Translations under genes and position numbers: made by a program
Shown here: positions 32,898-46,110 of the stretch, piece by piece
How the letters are laid out: every line of letters begins with the position of its first letter
Numbering within the stretch: position 1 is the first letter of the stretch
From: Culex pipiens pallens
Taxonomy: Eukaryota > Arthropoda > Insecta > Diptera > Culicidae
Assembly (NCBI RefSeq): GCF_016801865.2
Contig: NC_068938.1
Coordinates: 197,916,077 to 197,980,076, forward strand
DNA: 64,000 nt
Reading direction: 5' to 3'
The notes under the pieces: generated by a model
Seen by the model: only the letters and a program-made list of their open reading frames with translations
What the model was told of the DNA's origin: nothing
The model's database searches: none

Positions 32898-33800
32898 CCA
32901 CGTGAAGCATGCGCAGCATGCTGCGTTGGACCTGGATGACGTTCGCATCGTGTCATGTGTCAAACTTGGTGTTATGTGATTCTTCACAGGGTTTGTTTAT
33001 GTTTTGAAAACTGTTACTTACCGATAAGGTAGGGATTGTGATCAGTAAAATTGTGCGCGCGCAACTACAATTTTATTCGATCTTTATTGAAAATTACACA
33101 CTTTTCGAAAATATTTTCACGGCCAAGGGGAGAGAGCGGTACTTCACCACCGAACCCGTCAGACAACTGTTGTTATTTATTTCCTCTCCTCTGTATGCTT
33201 CTCTGACACTGACCGTCATCACCGTAGCGGTATCAACAAACCTGCACTGCGTTACAACTACACCGACGCGTTGATGTGAGAGTGCGAACTCCGCACCGGA
33301 TCGATGTCGGGAGTTACTGGACGTTACTTGTTTGAAGTGCACGTTGGTTTTAATAGATGACAGCACTGGTGCTGCTAGTCGTAATTTTGGGTGCACGATT
33401 CATTTGTTTACATTTAATTTGATTGATTCTAAACATCAAAATAATACAATTACTACAGATTTCTTCACATTCTAAACACTGATTTGACAGTTAATAAACG
33501 CGGGACTAACGCAACACAAAGTAATACTATGGAAACTCCAATACTAAATATTTTCCCCCTGAAAAACTATTTTCTACCATTTAAGGGCTACCATTTGAGT
33601 AAAAAGCGCACTCTACTGGCATCATTCGCAACTAACTAAACAGAAAGCTAAACAGTTGTTAAATTAGAGCTAAAGAAAGCTTCGTCAAGCGAGCGTTACG
33701 CTGCGTTACGTTCGTTACATTTGGTGTTATTTGTAGCTTTTTAAAATTACAAAATTTCAAAATCATTCGATTGGTTCTAACTTTTTCAGAAAAGTTGAAG
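32898..33800 (-). other. Region just downstream of the SDR stop codon
   Basis: On the minus strand this follows the SDR stop and should include its 3' untranslated region. An AATAAA lies on that strand at 33176-33181 and another near 33084-33089; either could end the transcript. Short open frames on both strands show no motifs. Confidence 0.35.
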
Positions 33801-33959
33801 TTAGTTGGAGTAGAACAGCTCGTAGACGGGTCTGGGCAGATGTTCGGCGACGATGGTCTGGAGCTTCTCGTAACGGGACAGCGGCGTGTAACGGAACAGC
33901 GGGAACGAGCGGATGATGGCATCGGTGAGGGCGCGCACGGTCGAGTGGAAGTCGCCGTC
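33801..33959 (-). CDS. SDR-family gene, last coding exon
   Basis: Acceptor ...ccccag|gac; 52 codons then TAA (33803-33801). Encodes the C-terminal cap of an SDR protein, ending ELFYSN. It joins in phase 0 to the exon at 34055-34413. It contains the 'RSFPLFRYTPLSRYEKLQ' block that follows the Rossmann core in SDR9C-like (retinol/11-beta/17-beta-hydroxysteroid dehydrogenase) proteins. The frame is intact and the exon is GC-richer than the surrounding intron sequence. Confidence 0.85.
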   Translation of the reverse strand, partial: DGDFHSTVRALTDAIIRSFPLFRYTPLSRYEKLQTIVAEHLPRPVYELFYSN

Positions 33960-34054
33960 CTGGGGAAGGGGTGAAAGAAGGTTGATTGAGATGAAATTTT
34001 GTTTCTTGATTTTTTTTAAATTATAATCAATATTATGATTTTTTATATACTCAC

Positions 34055-34413
34055 AGTATTGGTGTACTTCTCCAGCGAACGGATGGCCTGCTCGAAGTAA
34101 TCCTCCCCGTACACCGACTTTTGCTCATCGCTCAACGAGTCCCACATGACCTTGGCCTGTTCCAGCATCGCCTTGTCGTCCAGCCACATACTTCCGGAAG
34201 CGAACTCGCTGGCACACACAATCGAAACGTCCACCGTGCGCTGCTTCAACTCGTGACGCAAACACTGGGCTAGTCCCTCGACGGCGGCCTGCGTAGCACA
34301 CTGAATGCCCCGAACCGGTGCCGGAATGTGCGCAATGGCCGACGACAGGAACACCACCCGACCGTTGGCACGGCGGATCAACGGCAGCATGATCTGGGTC
34401 AGACGGGAGGCAC
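34055..34413 (-). CDS. SDR-family gene, catalytic-region exon
   Basis: 359 nt, spliced at 34414-34416 (cag|gt) and at donor ACT|GTGAGT (34054-34049). It starts in phase 1 and ends in phase 0, matching both neighbours. Encodes 'LTQIMLPLIRRANGRVVFLS', with the active-site serine strand, and the helix that normally begins with Tyr-x-x-x-Lys. Here that site reads Q-C-A-T-Q, so both catalytic Tyr and Lys are replaced by Gln. The surrounding 'AAVEGL' helix and the rest of the fold are preserved. The reaction is unlikely to be that of a normal dehydrogenase. Confidence 0.9.
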
Positions 34414-34475
34414 CTGTCGAAAATATTTTTTTGTAAATTATAAATTTATTAAACTTTTTCAAAATTCCTCCTTAC

Positions 34476-34629
34476 CAAGAACGTTAATGTCGAAGGATTT
34501 TCGCATCACCGGGAACGGAATCCACTCCAGCTCGCCAAGGGCACACCACATGTCGCAGTGGACAACCGCCCACAGACCGTCGGCTTCCTCAGGCAGATTT
34601 TCGGTGATGTACAGCGAGGCTTCCAGCAT
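34476..34629 (-). CDS. SDR-family gene, exon with the degenerate NNAG site
   Basis: 154 nt from acceptor ttttcag|atg (34630-34632 = cag) to donor CTTG|GTAAGG. Phase 0 in and phase 1 out. It encodes 51 residues including 'GLWAVVHCD' and 'LGELEWIPF', the block that in active SDRs reads Leu-Val-Asn-Asn-Ala-Gly. The Asn-Asn-Ala-Gly is replaced by Val-His-Cys-Asp, while the flanking Trp and 'LEW' positions remain. Homology is therefore clear, but a structural and cofactor-related motif is lost. Confidence 0.85.
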
Positions 34630-35784
34630 CTGAAAATGTATGGTGAAAAAAACATTAAAATTAAATGTTTAAAATTCTTCATAGTAACAAACGATTATTG
34701 AAAATCATAATTTTAAAAATGAAAAAAAAAACATGCAAAAAAAGACTACCCAAAAATCAAGTCAAAAACAGCTCATAAAATCATCTTGATTGCATCAATG
34801 TCATAAGAGAGTGACAGGAGCACCAATTTCAACATCTTGAAGGACGTTAAGGGACGTGTGCATCCCACTCACACTCATGAGCGATGCACATGCGGGGGAG
34901 GAGTGATTCGTGTTTTACCCTTGAGAAACACGCAGCATGATGGTTCGCCCTGTGTTTGGTTTTGCTTCTGTGGTGGAGTTTGATTTTGTTGCATATTTTA
35001 TCACCGGTGCGAGCGGAAGGAAAATATTGAACATGAGCCAAGCATAACGGAAGTTTTCCAAAAGTGAGGGATTACTGATGCTGTGTGACAGGGACACCTT
35101 ATGATATTTCGCAAGAGTTGCACAGTGGTTTATTTTCAGGAAAAAAAACTGTTACCTCTCGTTTCATTTTTTCAAAACAGAATACTTAAGGCAAAATTTA
35201 TATTTGATTAATGCAGAGAGTTTTATTCTAGAAATACATTATTCTGGTGATTGAAATTCCCAAAGATTTTCAAGGAATTTTCATTAGTCGAAAAAAAGAT
35301 AATGGTACATGATGATGATGATGATGAAGTTTTAAAAATACTAAAATGTGTGTTATAAAAATGTTGACACCAAAACTCTTGTTGATTCCATTGGTAAATA
35401 GTATTTTTTTTAGATTTTAATACATTGTTGGACCTTGTTTTTGTTTTGACATCAAACGTTCATCGATTTTGAAAAGGCATGCAGGATATTATCCACAATT
35501 TTACCTGAAATTTGGGTAATCACAAAACAGAAAGTTTTTAATTCTTAATCTAAAAGCTTTTAGAACCTATAATCTATGTTTGAGTTTTTTTTAGAAAATT
35601 AAAGAAAAATCCAAACGATACATCTTAACAAATTTAAAATATGAAAAAAATACTGGTAAAAATTTATAATTTGGTAATTTGAATCCTATTATCCACTAAT
35701 CAAATTTGCCAAACTACCTACCTTATCATTTTGATAATGAAACCAATTTTTGTTGCTTTAAAAAAGGCCACGTGGCTTATGAGC

Positions 35785-36420
35785 TGGTGGTTTTCAATTG
35801 CACATTTTTTAAAGAAATATGCCTCATTTTGATTTTTAATTTTCGCAAAAACCACTTTTTTTCAAAAAACATATCTCTGCGTCATTTTATCCGATTTTAG
35901 CTATCAATTTTTCGTAATTAAAAGACGCAACTTTTGGTACCCAAACATCTATAGGTCATCGCCGAAATTTTAAAGTTATCACAGTTTTAGTGAAAAAGTT
36001 GATTTTTTGCCGATTTCGTCATTTTCCGGTTTTTGCACGCGGCGCGTCGAAAAACACGGATTTTATTTTCAAAAAATCATATCTCGGAATCCTGTTAATG
36101 AACTCCTCCCACTTATTAATATGTTATGTAAAAATGTCCGGGGATTCCGATAAAAATATTTTCAGACATAGGCTCTTTGGTCCAGACACCGTCAAAATGG
36201 CATTTTAATGTTTCATACACCCTTTTCATATATTAGGCTGGATTTTTAAAACTTCTTATTATTTTTCTTTGAAAGACCAACTTATCACCTTTCTTTTGCG
36301 TCAAGGACAGCTAAAATCGGATGAAATGACGCGGAGATATGATTTTTTGAAAAAGTGGTTTTTGCGAAAATCGACGAAAATTTACATTTTTCAGACCACC
36401 CTACCACGGCGTAGGCAAAA
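35785..36420. repeat. Fold-back repeat, ~640 bp
   Basis: The left arm contains 'cgcaaaaaccactttttttc' and 'gcgtcattttatccgatttt' (about 35847-35898). The right arm carries their reverse complements, 'aaaatcggatgaaatgacgc' and 'gaaaaagtggtttttgcg' (about 36313-36370). Outer parts also pair ('gtggtttt' with 'gaccacc'). The spacer is ~390 bp. No ends or target duplication were resolved. Confidence 0.65.
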
Positions 36421-36563
36421 CAAAAAATTTTGGTCTTATTATTTCGGCCAGGGAACCCCCAGCAAAATTTTGAGCCCGATCCAAGCACTTTTTTTCCATG
36501 CTATTTCGTGGGGAATTGCTGAATGTAAATTTGGAAGCTGTAATTTTGGAAGGTTGCATATTA

Positions 36564-37493
36564 CCGTAAACCGGGGTGACTTTGATAGGATTTCAATTTG
36601 TTTTTAGAATATTTTCCAACAGGTAAGGTTTTTCTCAAGATTATTATTTTTAAAACGTGTACTGGGGTAGACTACACAAAGTCCATGCACTATTTCGGAA
36701 AAAAAGTTTTTTCAATAATGTTTAGAAAAATAGTTACGTTAAAAATTCTTAGTTTTAATTCCGGGGTGACTTTGATAGTCATAGTTTTTCTTGTTAAAAT
36801 CATATTTAAGATGTTCAAACTTTATTTGTACGCTAAATGTATAATCACTAAAGAAGCTGATATAGTTTTTAAGAAAAAAATCAATGTTTATATTTAGTTA
36901 ACAAAGTCTATAAGCATTTTAGCAAAATACATGTACATTTTAGGTAAAATTGTTAAAAAGTCGGAATTTTGCCTGAAATTTGTTAAAACTAGTTTTGTTT
37001 GTAAAATTATCGATTTATATTGCATTTTATACTGAATTCAAAGCACGAATCACAAGTTTTCACATTTAACATGAAATTTGTTCAACTGAAATTGCCTATA
37101 AATTTGGAGATTTTTTTAAATTGTGTTTCAAAAACACATATTTTTAATTGTTTGCAAACTTATTAAACCTTCTCCTAATGGAAAATTGTCCAAAGAATCC
37201 GAAAATGCATTCCGTTTTCCGATTCAAAATCATGTTCATTGAGAAAATCATGACAATTTGATAAGTTTAAAATAATGACTTTCATCAGCATTTTCTTAAC
37301 TATAGTTAACTAACTTTTTAAACCTGTCAAAATTTTATGAAAAGTTCTGCTTGAGGTACTTTGAACACTTCTCTACCACGGTCAGTATGTTTCTTAACCA
37401 TTCCTTACGTATTTTAATTGTTCTCTTCATTTTGCGGAAAAATCGCAAACCTATCAAAGTCACCCCGGCTATCAAAGTCACCCCGTTTTACGG
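36564..37493. mobile_element. TA-flanked element with CCGTAAA-CGGGGTGACTTTGATAG ends
   Basis: The left ccgtaaaccggggtgacttt and right aaagtcaccccgttttacgg are inverted repeats of ~24 bp, flanked by TA on both sides (36562-36563 and 37494-37495). Length 930 bp. The gggtgactttgatag motif recurs inside at about 36765 and, inverted, at 37455. No transposase. It looks like a non-autonomous TA-inserting element. Confidence 0.7.
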
Positions 37494-37965
37494 TACCTCT
37501 TTTATGATGTAATTTTACCTCAAGTTAGACTGAAAAATTGGCATTACACCAGAAAAGTGGTAAAATTACACAATTCCAGAGGTAAAATTACACCTTTTTC
37601 TGACATAAAAGATGCACCCCTTCCCAGATGTAATATTACCATGATTTTCTTTCTGTGAAGCCTTTTATTTTTAAGCACGAATATTTTAGAAACAAATGGT
37701 CATTTTTTCAATACGTCATTTATAAAATCTTGATTTCAACATTTTAAAAATGTTTTTTTTAATTGATCAGAATATTTTTCAAATAATTAACTATTTAACA
37801 TGTTAAAAAGTTAATTATTTGTGAATTTTTCTGATGAATTCGAAAAAAAACATTTTTGAAATTTTAGAATCAATACTAACATCTGGAAAAGGTTATATAT
37901 TTTATATCACGAAATTCCCCAACATTTCACCTATGGAAACATGGATTTTTAATGCTGTTGAGCAA

Positions 37966-38215
37966 TTCTCCACGAAATCAGCCGATTTCGACCATTTTTA
38001 TTTTTTGTAATTTTTGATTTTACTCAAACTTTGTGGGGACCTTCCCTATAACCAAAGTAGCTATTTTGTGACCAATACAAGTCTCTATACAATTTTGGCA
38101 GCTGTCCATACAAAATTGGTACGTAAATATTCGAAAATCTGTAACTTTTGAATGAATTTTCTAATCATTTGGTGTCTTCGGCAAAATTGTAGGTATTGTT
38201 CAATTGCTCAATTTC
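37966..38215. mobile_element. Fold-back family 1 fragment (left arm)
   Basis: Starts GAGCAATTCTCCACG as in complete copies and runs through 'ttggcagctgtccatacaaa' and 'tttggtgtcttcggcaaa'. It lacks the rest of the element. Confidence 0.6.
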
Positions 38216-40784
38216 CCAAAATACGTATTTTTTTTCTATTTTCATAGAGAAGTATGGTCAAAAATTCTGCCGCCGAGTTATGAATCTGAGTAAAAAAATT
38301 AAAATTTCAAAATTTCATGCTTAAAATTTTAGAATAGAATATAAAGAAAAATGTTGAATGAAATTTGTACTAATTTTAAATTACTCCAAAACTTAATATT
38401 ATCTTTGAAAAAATTGAGATTAAGTCACTCTAAAAAAGGTGAGTAAATTTAAAATTATTTTATTTTTTTTCGACATTTTCAGACCTTTTTAAGAATTGGC
38501 CAGTTTTATTTTGCGAAATAATTTTTGTCATGATTTGTTTGTTAAAATATGAAATCATGGCAACCAAACGCCGTTAATTATTTTTTAGCTCGAACAAGAT
38601 TAGCTTAGGTTTTCAAAGTATTTCAAAGATAGATTATGAAAAATTCGAAATTTCAACAAATGTTTTAAACTCTTCATTGATGGATTTTTTTTATGCTTTT
38701 TTCAGCATCTAAAAATTATACAAAATTGCCATAATTATTAAGTGTAATCTGCGAAGCATCACATTTTTCGTAAAAAATATCTTTAAAATACCATACCATA
38801 TTTTCATACTCGCTTTTTTAACATCGATCGATTCTTATGTGAAATCGTCTCAGCTTTTCAACAAAAATGGTTTCATAAAAAAAAACTCTGGTTGCGGAAT
38901 CCCTCGAAATGTCGTTTTTGCAGCAACCTACTGTATTTTTTTTCGTGTCGAGAGAGTCGATAATTTGTTTTTCTTTGTGAAGTAAAAGCTTTCTTTCTTG
39001 GATGTAATCTATTATTATTTCAAGGTTTTGTTTTCAAATGTGGGAGACAATCGTTTTGTTAATTATGGACCAGTGTGCTAGCTGAGGTTCTAGCATTCCA
39101 AGAAAATGTAGAAAACTGTCTGGACGGATTGACAGATGGCTGGTTAGCGAAGCAAAACTGAGACGAATTGAGATCAAGGTAAGATTCCACCCATTTCTCA
39201 TGACTGTCTGACGGGTTACGATGTGCTCTCTTTTCTTATCAATCCAAAATCCTGCAAAAACGCAACAAGAAAAGAGTTTTTCACTTACTGCAGTACCTTA
39301 CCGTTGCAACAAAGGAACAATTCGTAATGTTTGCTCGGCTTTATTTTTTCCCTCCTCAACTTGTTGCGCTTTGAAACTGGAGCGTGATTTCTTTCGCTGG
39401 TAGTCCCCCCATGTCAGAGCGAGAGCTTGAATGACATTTACCCACCCCTTTTTGTTACGGGGAAAAGCTGGAAAAAGGGGGTTCCCTCAAGTATTTACCC
39501 AGCTGGGTTTTCTTCGCAGAAATGAGGTAAACTTCTTTGTGGTCAGGATTTTCAACGCGCAAAATTTGAAGCGCTTTCAACCGTTAAGTTAATTTGAGGA
39601 AATTGTAGCTTGCGAAGTTAGGTTGGTATTTTGAAGAAGATGGGGAACTTCAAACTCTCAAACTTTTAGAAGGCTATTTTAAAGAATTAAATCAGCATTT
39701 AAAAAAAATCAGACAAGAAAATAAGCCTAAATTTACTTCAAAAACGCTTTTGATGTCTTGCTTACATAAATATGCATTAGCGGAGCCGGTCTGGTCTGAC
39801 CGTTCAGCAGACCATAATAAGTCTGACCTTTTAAGAGCATCTTCCTCTCATCTCTTCTAGAAACATTGATTATGCTGTCGATGTAACAAAAAATATCTTC
39901 CAAGCAGTTTCACACTGCCTTTCAAAAATAAAATTGTTTTAAAACATTCAAAAAATGTTTGAAAAATTCAAATTCAAATACTGATTATTATTTTACATTG
40001 ATTTATCATTTAAGAAATAACTTCAAATATGTAAAAAATTTTCTCTTCTCAAATCTTGCACACAAAACTCTGTTTCGAAAACTCCATTACTCACAATTTC
40101 CTCCTGCCAATGATCTACCCCAATTTATGAAACTTGAAACAATGCACGAGCAGCAGCAGCAGCAAAAAAAAAGCAAGCACGATGGAAATCAAGTCTATAA
40201 TAACATTATCGCAAAGCTTTTACACCCCCTCCGGGAAAGCTTTTCTCCGAAAGCAGAAAGGAAAAATAAAGTGAGCAAAAAAAGTCGCCATCTTCGTCCT
40301 CCTCCCCCAGGCAAGTGGGATTCTTGAAGCAAAAAACGCTCTTCAAAGATGTCGATTATGCGTTGGGCTTCCTGTAATTTTTTTTGCACTCCCAGTTTGC
40401 TGGAAATTAAGAAATATAGAACAATATCCTCCTTCACTCAGCTTGAATAACTTGGTGCGCTCGCTCTCTTTCGTGGGAAAAGGGTGTTGCGTGGTTTTTT
40501 CCACGAAGGGGGAGATTTTCTGTGTTCAGAGGGTGGAATTTCCGTTAAAAAAAAAACAGTTGCAGTCGTATGTATTGTGTGCTGGGTCAATTTTGAGATA
40601 ATTTAAAAATTTATTCAAAATCTTATGATTTATGTAATTTGAGTAATTTTGTATTTTGCTTAGTCAAAATTTGTTTTTTTTTGTTTAAAATTAGTTTTTA
40701 AAAATTATTTAGCTGTTTTTGTTTGGATTTATGATTTAAAGCTTCAACCTAAATTGAGTTGTTTTGATTTCCAGATTTACCCAA

Positions 40785-42093
40785 GGGTAATTCTCCGCCA
40801 ACTCACACAGCAGTTGCCCCGACCCCTCTTCGATTTGCGTGAAACTTTGTCCTAAGGGGTAACTTTTGTCCCTGATCACGAATCCGAGGTCCGTTTTTTG
40901 ATATCTCGTGACGGAGAGGCGGTACGACCCCTTCTTTTTTTGAACATGCGAAAAAGAGGTGTTTTTCAATAATTTGCAGCCTGAAACGGTGATGAGATAG
41001 AAATTTGGTGTCAAAGAGACTTTTATGTAAAATTAGACGCCCGATTTGATGGCGTACTTAGAATTCCAAAAAACGTATTTTTTATCTCCCATTTTCCGTT
41101 ACTCGACTGTAAAAGTTTTGGAACATGTCATTTTAAGGGAAATTTAATGTACTTTTCGAATCTACATTGACCCAGGAGGGTCATTTTTTCATTTAGAACA
41201 AAAATTTTCATTTTAAAATTTCGTGTTTTTTCTAACTTTGCAGGGTTATTTTTTAGAGTGTAACAATGTTCTACAAAGTTGTAGAGCATACAATTACAAA
41301 AATGTTGATATATAAACATAAGGGGTTTGCTTATAAACATCACGAGTTATCGCGATTTAACGAAAAACAAGTTTTGAAAAAGTTACTTTTTGCGTTTCTC
41401 TTTGTTTCGTCGTCCGTGTCTGTTGCGGGTGACCATGAACGGCCATGATCAACGACGACCAACATTTTCAAAACTTTTTTTTCGTAAAATCGCAATAACT
41501 CGTGATGTTTATAAGCAAACCCCTTATGCCTATATCTTAAAATTTTTGTAATTGTCTGTTCTACAACTTTGTAGAACATTGTAACACTCTTAAAAATAAC
41601 CCTGCAAAGTTAGAAAAAACACGAAATTTCAAAATGAAAAATTTTGTTCTAAATGAAAAAATGACCCTTCTGGGTCAATGTAGATTCGAAAAGAACATTA
41701 AATTTCCAATAAAATGACATGGTCCAAAAATTTTTACAGTTAAGTAGCGGAAAATGGGAGAATTTTTAAAACTTTTTTAGTATTTTTTTCGAAAAAAATA
41801 CGTTTTTTCGGAATTCTGAGTACGCCATCAAATTGGGCGTCTAGTTATACATAAAATTCCCTTTGACACCAAATTTCTATCTCATCACCGTTTCAGGCTG
41901 CAAATTATTGAAAAATACCTCTTTTTTCGCATGTTCAAAAAATGAAGGGGTCGTACCGTCCCTCCGTCACGAGATATCAAAAAACGGACCTAGGATTCGT
42001 GATCAGGGACAAAAAATACCCCTTAGGACAAAGTCTCACGCAAATCGAAGAGGGGTCGTGGCAACTGCTGTGTGAGTTGGCGGAGAATTACCC
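40785..42093. mobile_element. Fold-back family 2, copy b (1.31-kb palindrome)
   Basis: Ends gggtaattctccgccaactc and gagttggcggagaattaccc are exact mirror images at the tips. The arms (~640 bp each) pair along their length around a centre near 41430-41450. It lies in the SDR intron. Mirror open frames are artefacts. The arms differ from each other at only a small fraction of positions, so the copy is young or kept similar by gene conversion. Confidence 0.85.
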
Positions 42094-42905
42094 ACATTCA
42101 AAAATCTGTACCTTTTGAAGGAATTTTTGATCGATTTGGTGTCTTTGGCAAAGTTGTAGGTATCGATAAAGACTACACCGAAAAAAAATGAAACACGGTA
42201 AAAAAAAATTGGTGATTTAACTTATTGTCACAAAAACTTGATCTGCAAAAAAATTATTCATTTTTTTCTATGTTTTAGGGGACATCAAATGCCAACTTTT
42301 CAGAAATTTCCAGATTGTGCAAAAAATCTTTGACCGAGTTATGAATTTTTGAATCAATACTGAATTTTTCAAAAAATCGAAATATTGCCCGCAATATTTT
42401 CAATGTTTTTAAATCAAGACTAACATTTCAAAAGGGCAAAATATTGAATCTTTGGCCCTTTTGAAATGTTAGTCTTGATTTAAACTTTTGAAAATATTGT
42501 TTTCAAAATGATCGGAAAATTTCACGAATGTTTCATATTTTAACATTGTAAATCGGACCATTAGTTGCTGAGATATCGATGTTAGAAAATAATGGGTTGT
42601 TTGGGTGAGACTTAGAAAATATCAATTTTCCTGTTTTTAAACCTTTGCATGGCAATTTCTCTTTAACTAAGGGTCGTATTACCAAAGTTCAAAAAGCAAA
42701 ACATAGAGAATTTTCTCACTATTCAAAAATATTTTTTTTTTCAAAAGTTGGCAAACATGTTAATTAATTTAAAAAAATGTAAAACTGCGACTATCTTCAA
42801 AACATGTTGCCTAAAATGGCCCTTAACTTGAAAACGGTGCACTTTATCAAAATTTTGCTCAAGTTTTTTTGATTGCAAATTTGATTTTATATCGAAAAAT
42901 GACGT
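42094..42905. mobile_element. Fold-back family 1, truncated copy joined to family 2
   Basis: Begins directly at the end of family 2 copy b, inside the family 1 arm (attcaaaaatctgtacc), so the outermost ~140 bp are missing. It continues to the family centre at about 42380-42475 (aaatcaagactaacatttca ... tgaaatgttagtcttgattt) and part of the right arm, ending at 'gaaaaatgacgttgaaaaa'. From there the sequence is family 2. Confidence 0.7.
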
Positions 42906-43959
42906 TGAAAAACGTATGTTTCTTCGAAAAAAAACTCTAAAAAAGTTTTAAAACTCTCCCATTTTCCGTTACCTGACTGTAAAATTTTTTGGAACATGTA
43001 ATTTTAAGGGAAATCTAATGTTCTTTTCGAATCTACATTGACCCAGAAGGGTCAATTTTTCATTTAGAGCAAAAATTTTCATTTTCAAATTTCGTGTTTT
43101 TTCTAACTTTGCAGGGTTATTTTTTTTAGAGTGTAATAATGTTCTACAAAGATGTAGAGCAGACAATTACAAAAATTTTGATACATAAACATAAACATCA
43201 CGAGTTATCGCGATTTTACGAAAAAAAGTTTTGAAAAAGTTGGTCGTCGTCGATCATGGCCGTTCATCGTCACCCGCGACAGACACGGACGACGAAACAA
43301 AGAGAAACGCAAAAAGTTACTTTTTCAAAACTTTTTTTTCGTAAAATCGCAATAACTCGTGATGTTTATAAGCAAACCCCTTATGTTTATAAATCATTTT
43401 TTTTTTGTAATTGTCTGCGCTACATCTTTGTAGAACATTGTTACACTCTAAAAAGTAACCGTGCAAAGTTAGAAAAAAAACGAAATTTTAAAATGAAAAA
43501 TTTAGTTCTAAATGAAAGAATTACCCTTCTGGGTCAATGTAGATTCGAAAAGAACATTAAATTTCCCATAAACTGACATAATCCAAAAATTTTTACAGTC
43601 GAGTAACGGAAAATGAGACAATTTTTAAACTTTTTTTGTGTTTTTTTCGATGAAAAATAAGTTTTTTCGGAATTCTGAGTACGCCATTAAATCGGGCGTC
43701 TAATTTTACATAAAAGTCCCTTTGACACCAAATTTCTATCTCATCACCGTTACAGACTGCAAATTATTGAAAAACACCTCTTTTTTCGCATGTTCAAAAA
43801 ATGAAGGGGTCGTACCGCCCCTCCGTCACGGAATATCAAAAAAACGACCTCGGATTCGTGATCAGGGACAAAAGTTACCCTTTTGGACAAAGTTTCACGC
43901 AAATCGAAGAGGGGTCGGGGCAACTTTTCCCGATTTCGTGTGAGTTGGTAGAGAATTAC
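42906..43959. mobile_element. Fold-back family 2, copy c (left end missing)
   Basis: The left arm starts inside the family at 'aacgtatgtttcttcg', lacking the outer ~270 bp. The centre is near 43255 and the right arm is complete, ending gtgagttggtagagaattac (43959). Mirror open frames are artefacts. Confidence 0.75.
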
Positions 43960-45733
43960 GTAATAACCAAATCTTTTTAAAATTGAGTTGATTTAAAATA
44001 TTGATAATATTTTCTAAACTTTGGGCAAATTTTTCTACTGTCATGAAATTGTATTACAATAATTCTAACCATCTTGTGTCAAACAATTTTTTTTTCAAGA
44101 GACCACTGTGAACTTTGAAACTAGCGAATGGACAATACGACAAATGCTTTTATTTTCTCTACAAAATTAATTGGAAGTGTTTTTGAATTGAGCTAGACAA
44201 TTCCTAATACTGAGATATTTTATATTTTTCATTGAAACATACCGAAATTATTTGCTCATGGATTATTGATTGAAAATTCCAAATAAGTCACCCAATTTAG
44301 AACTAAAAATGTCTGATTTTTTACTGAATTTTAAAGATATTTTTTAAATTGTCTAAATCCCTACATTCAAATTGAAATCATTTTATGACAAACATTTTGT
44401 TTATTCTTTATTATTTTTATGACAAAAAAAAAATGCGCTCAATAGCTGCCAAACCTTAAAGAATTTAATTTTAAAATATGTTATTAAAATATATTATAAC
44501 GCACATAAATCTGTAAAACAAAATTTCATATAAAAGCGAAATAGTCAGGATTAAAACAGTATAATAGTTAACAAAAAAAACTCTTTTTATTTAATGTAAA
44601 TGAGTTCGAAAAATTTTTTGCGTTTGTTTTAAAAATGCGAAAAAAAATCAAAGAGGCTGCTAAAATTTTATTTAAACATTTATGCCCTCGATTCTAGTCA
44701 TAGGGTTGTCCCTTTTGAATTTCAAATTTCATGCCATAATTTCATAATATTTTAGCAAAGTTTAAAAAAAAAATGCTTCATTATTAAGGGAAATTCTCAT
44801 ATTTGGCAGGTTAAGGATGCGATCCTAATTTTATCCAATTCTTTAAACTAATTTAAGAAAAAAATGCTTGCTCACTTCCACCTGATATTTCAATGAAATG
44901 TTGATGAGGACAAAATTTTAAATACAATTTTTATATGCTTTAGAAATCACGGGTTTTGTTTACTCTCTTCTGTTGTAAAAAAGCTGCTAAGAAAAAAATA
45001 ACTTTTTTTTAAAATATGATTGCAAGAACTCAAAAAAAAGATTTTTAAACCCCAATTTGTTCAAAAGAACTGATCCGTTAAAAATACAAAACCACGCAAA
45101 AAATATGGACTCGTAAAAAATATAAATTCCTTATTTTTAGCAATAAATTTCCTATTCTATTTCTATGCAAATTTTCAACCAAAAAAAATCAGCGTTGAAA
45201 GATCTGCAATTTATTTTCCAACGGTACCTATTATTGCAAATTTCAACGCTCATCAGGTAGCCATAAATCATGAACGAATTGTTTTTTTTTAAATTTCGGT
45301 ATAAAAAGTAAGAAACTGAATTGTGTGAAATTTAATAGTTTTTATTTATCCCTTATTTGATGTAATTTTATTCTGTGGAAAAAGTTAAGAAACCCAAAAA
45401 TTAGAATGAAAATTGTCTCGCTTTTTGATGTACATTCAAGACTCGACTATCTGAAGTAGGGCGTCCGATTTTCCCGGGAAACAGGAAACATATTTTTGAA
45501 ATCCCGGGTATTCTCGGGATCCTGGGATTTTTTTTTTCATGCAAATAAATCTATGTTTTCTATATATATGTTATGTTTTCTAAGCTTGAAATCATAGAAT
45601 TAGCTCAATACAATTAATTGGTGATAATCTACACTTCAATATAAACAAGGATAGCAGTTTCTATAAAGCTTTAACACATTTTTTGTTCTTTGTTGTGCTT
45701 TGAATTTTAAATGCACCACAGTTTCTAACCCAA

Positions 45734-46010
45734 TGCCGGGTCCGGTGGTTTAGTGGTTAGCGTGGTAGCCTTCAAACCCCAGTATGGCCTGGGTTCAATC
45801 CCAGACGGACCCGGTGGCATTTTTCGAGACGAGATTTGCCTGACCACGCCTTCTATCGGATGGGGAAGTAAAACGTCGGTCCATTAGCGTAAAAGAGGTT
45901 TTGAGTGACTCACCACACATAACCTTTGGACGCCTAGAAATGAGCAGAAACTTGCAACAGAGCCCACAAAAGACCCGGGGGTCGTTAAAGTGGATTGCTT
46001 TGCTTTTTGT
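45734..46010 (+). mobile_element. tRNA-derived SINE
   Basis: tRNA-like head ggtccggtggtttagtggtt ... with an A box (tggttagcgtgg) and a B box (GGTTCAATCCC), closing with cggaccc, which pairs with the start. The body follows to a T-rich end near 46010. The acceptor-like pairing is still visible, but the anticodon region and long body argue against a working tRNA. Confidence 0.65.
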
Positions 46011-46110
46011 GATTCAAATTAAATAAGTCTCTTATAAGTATCCTTTTTTTGTATAACATGAATAAAAAAGATTAAAAATTCTTAAAAATTGTGAAGCCAA
46101 AAATTTCAAA

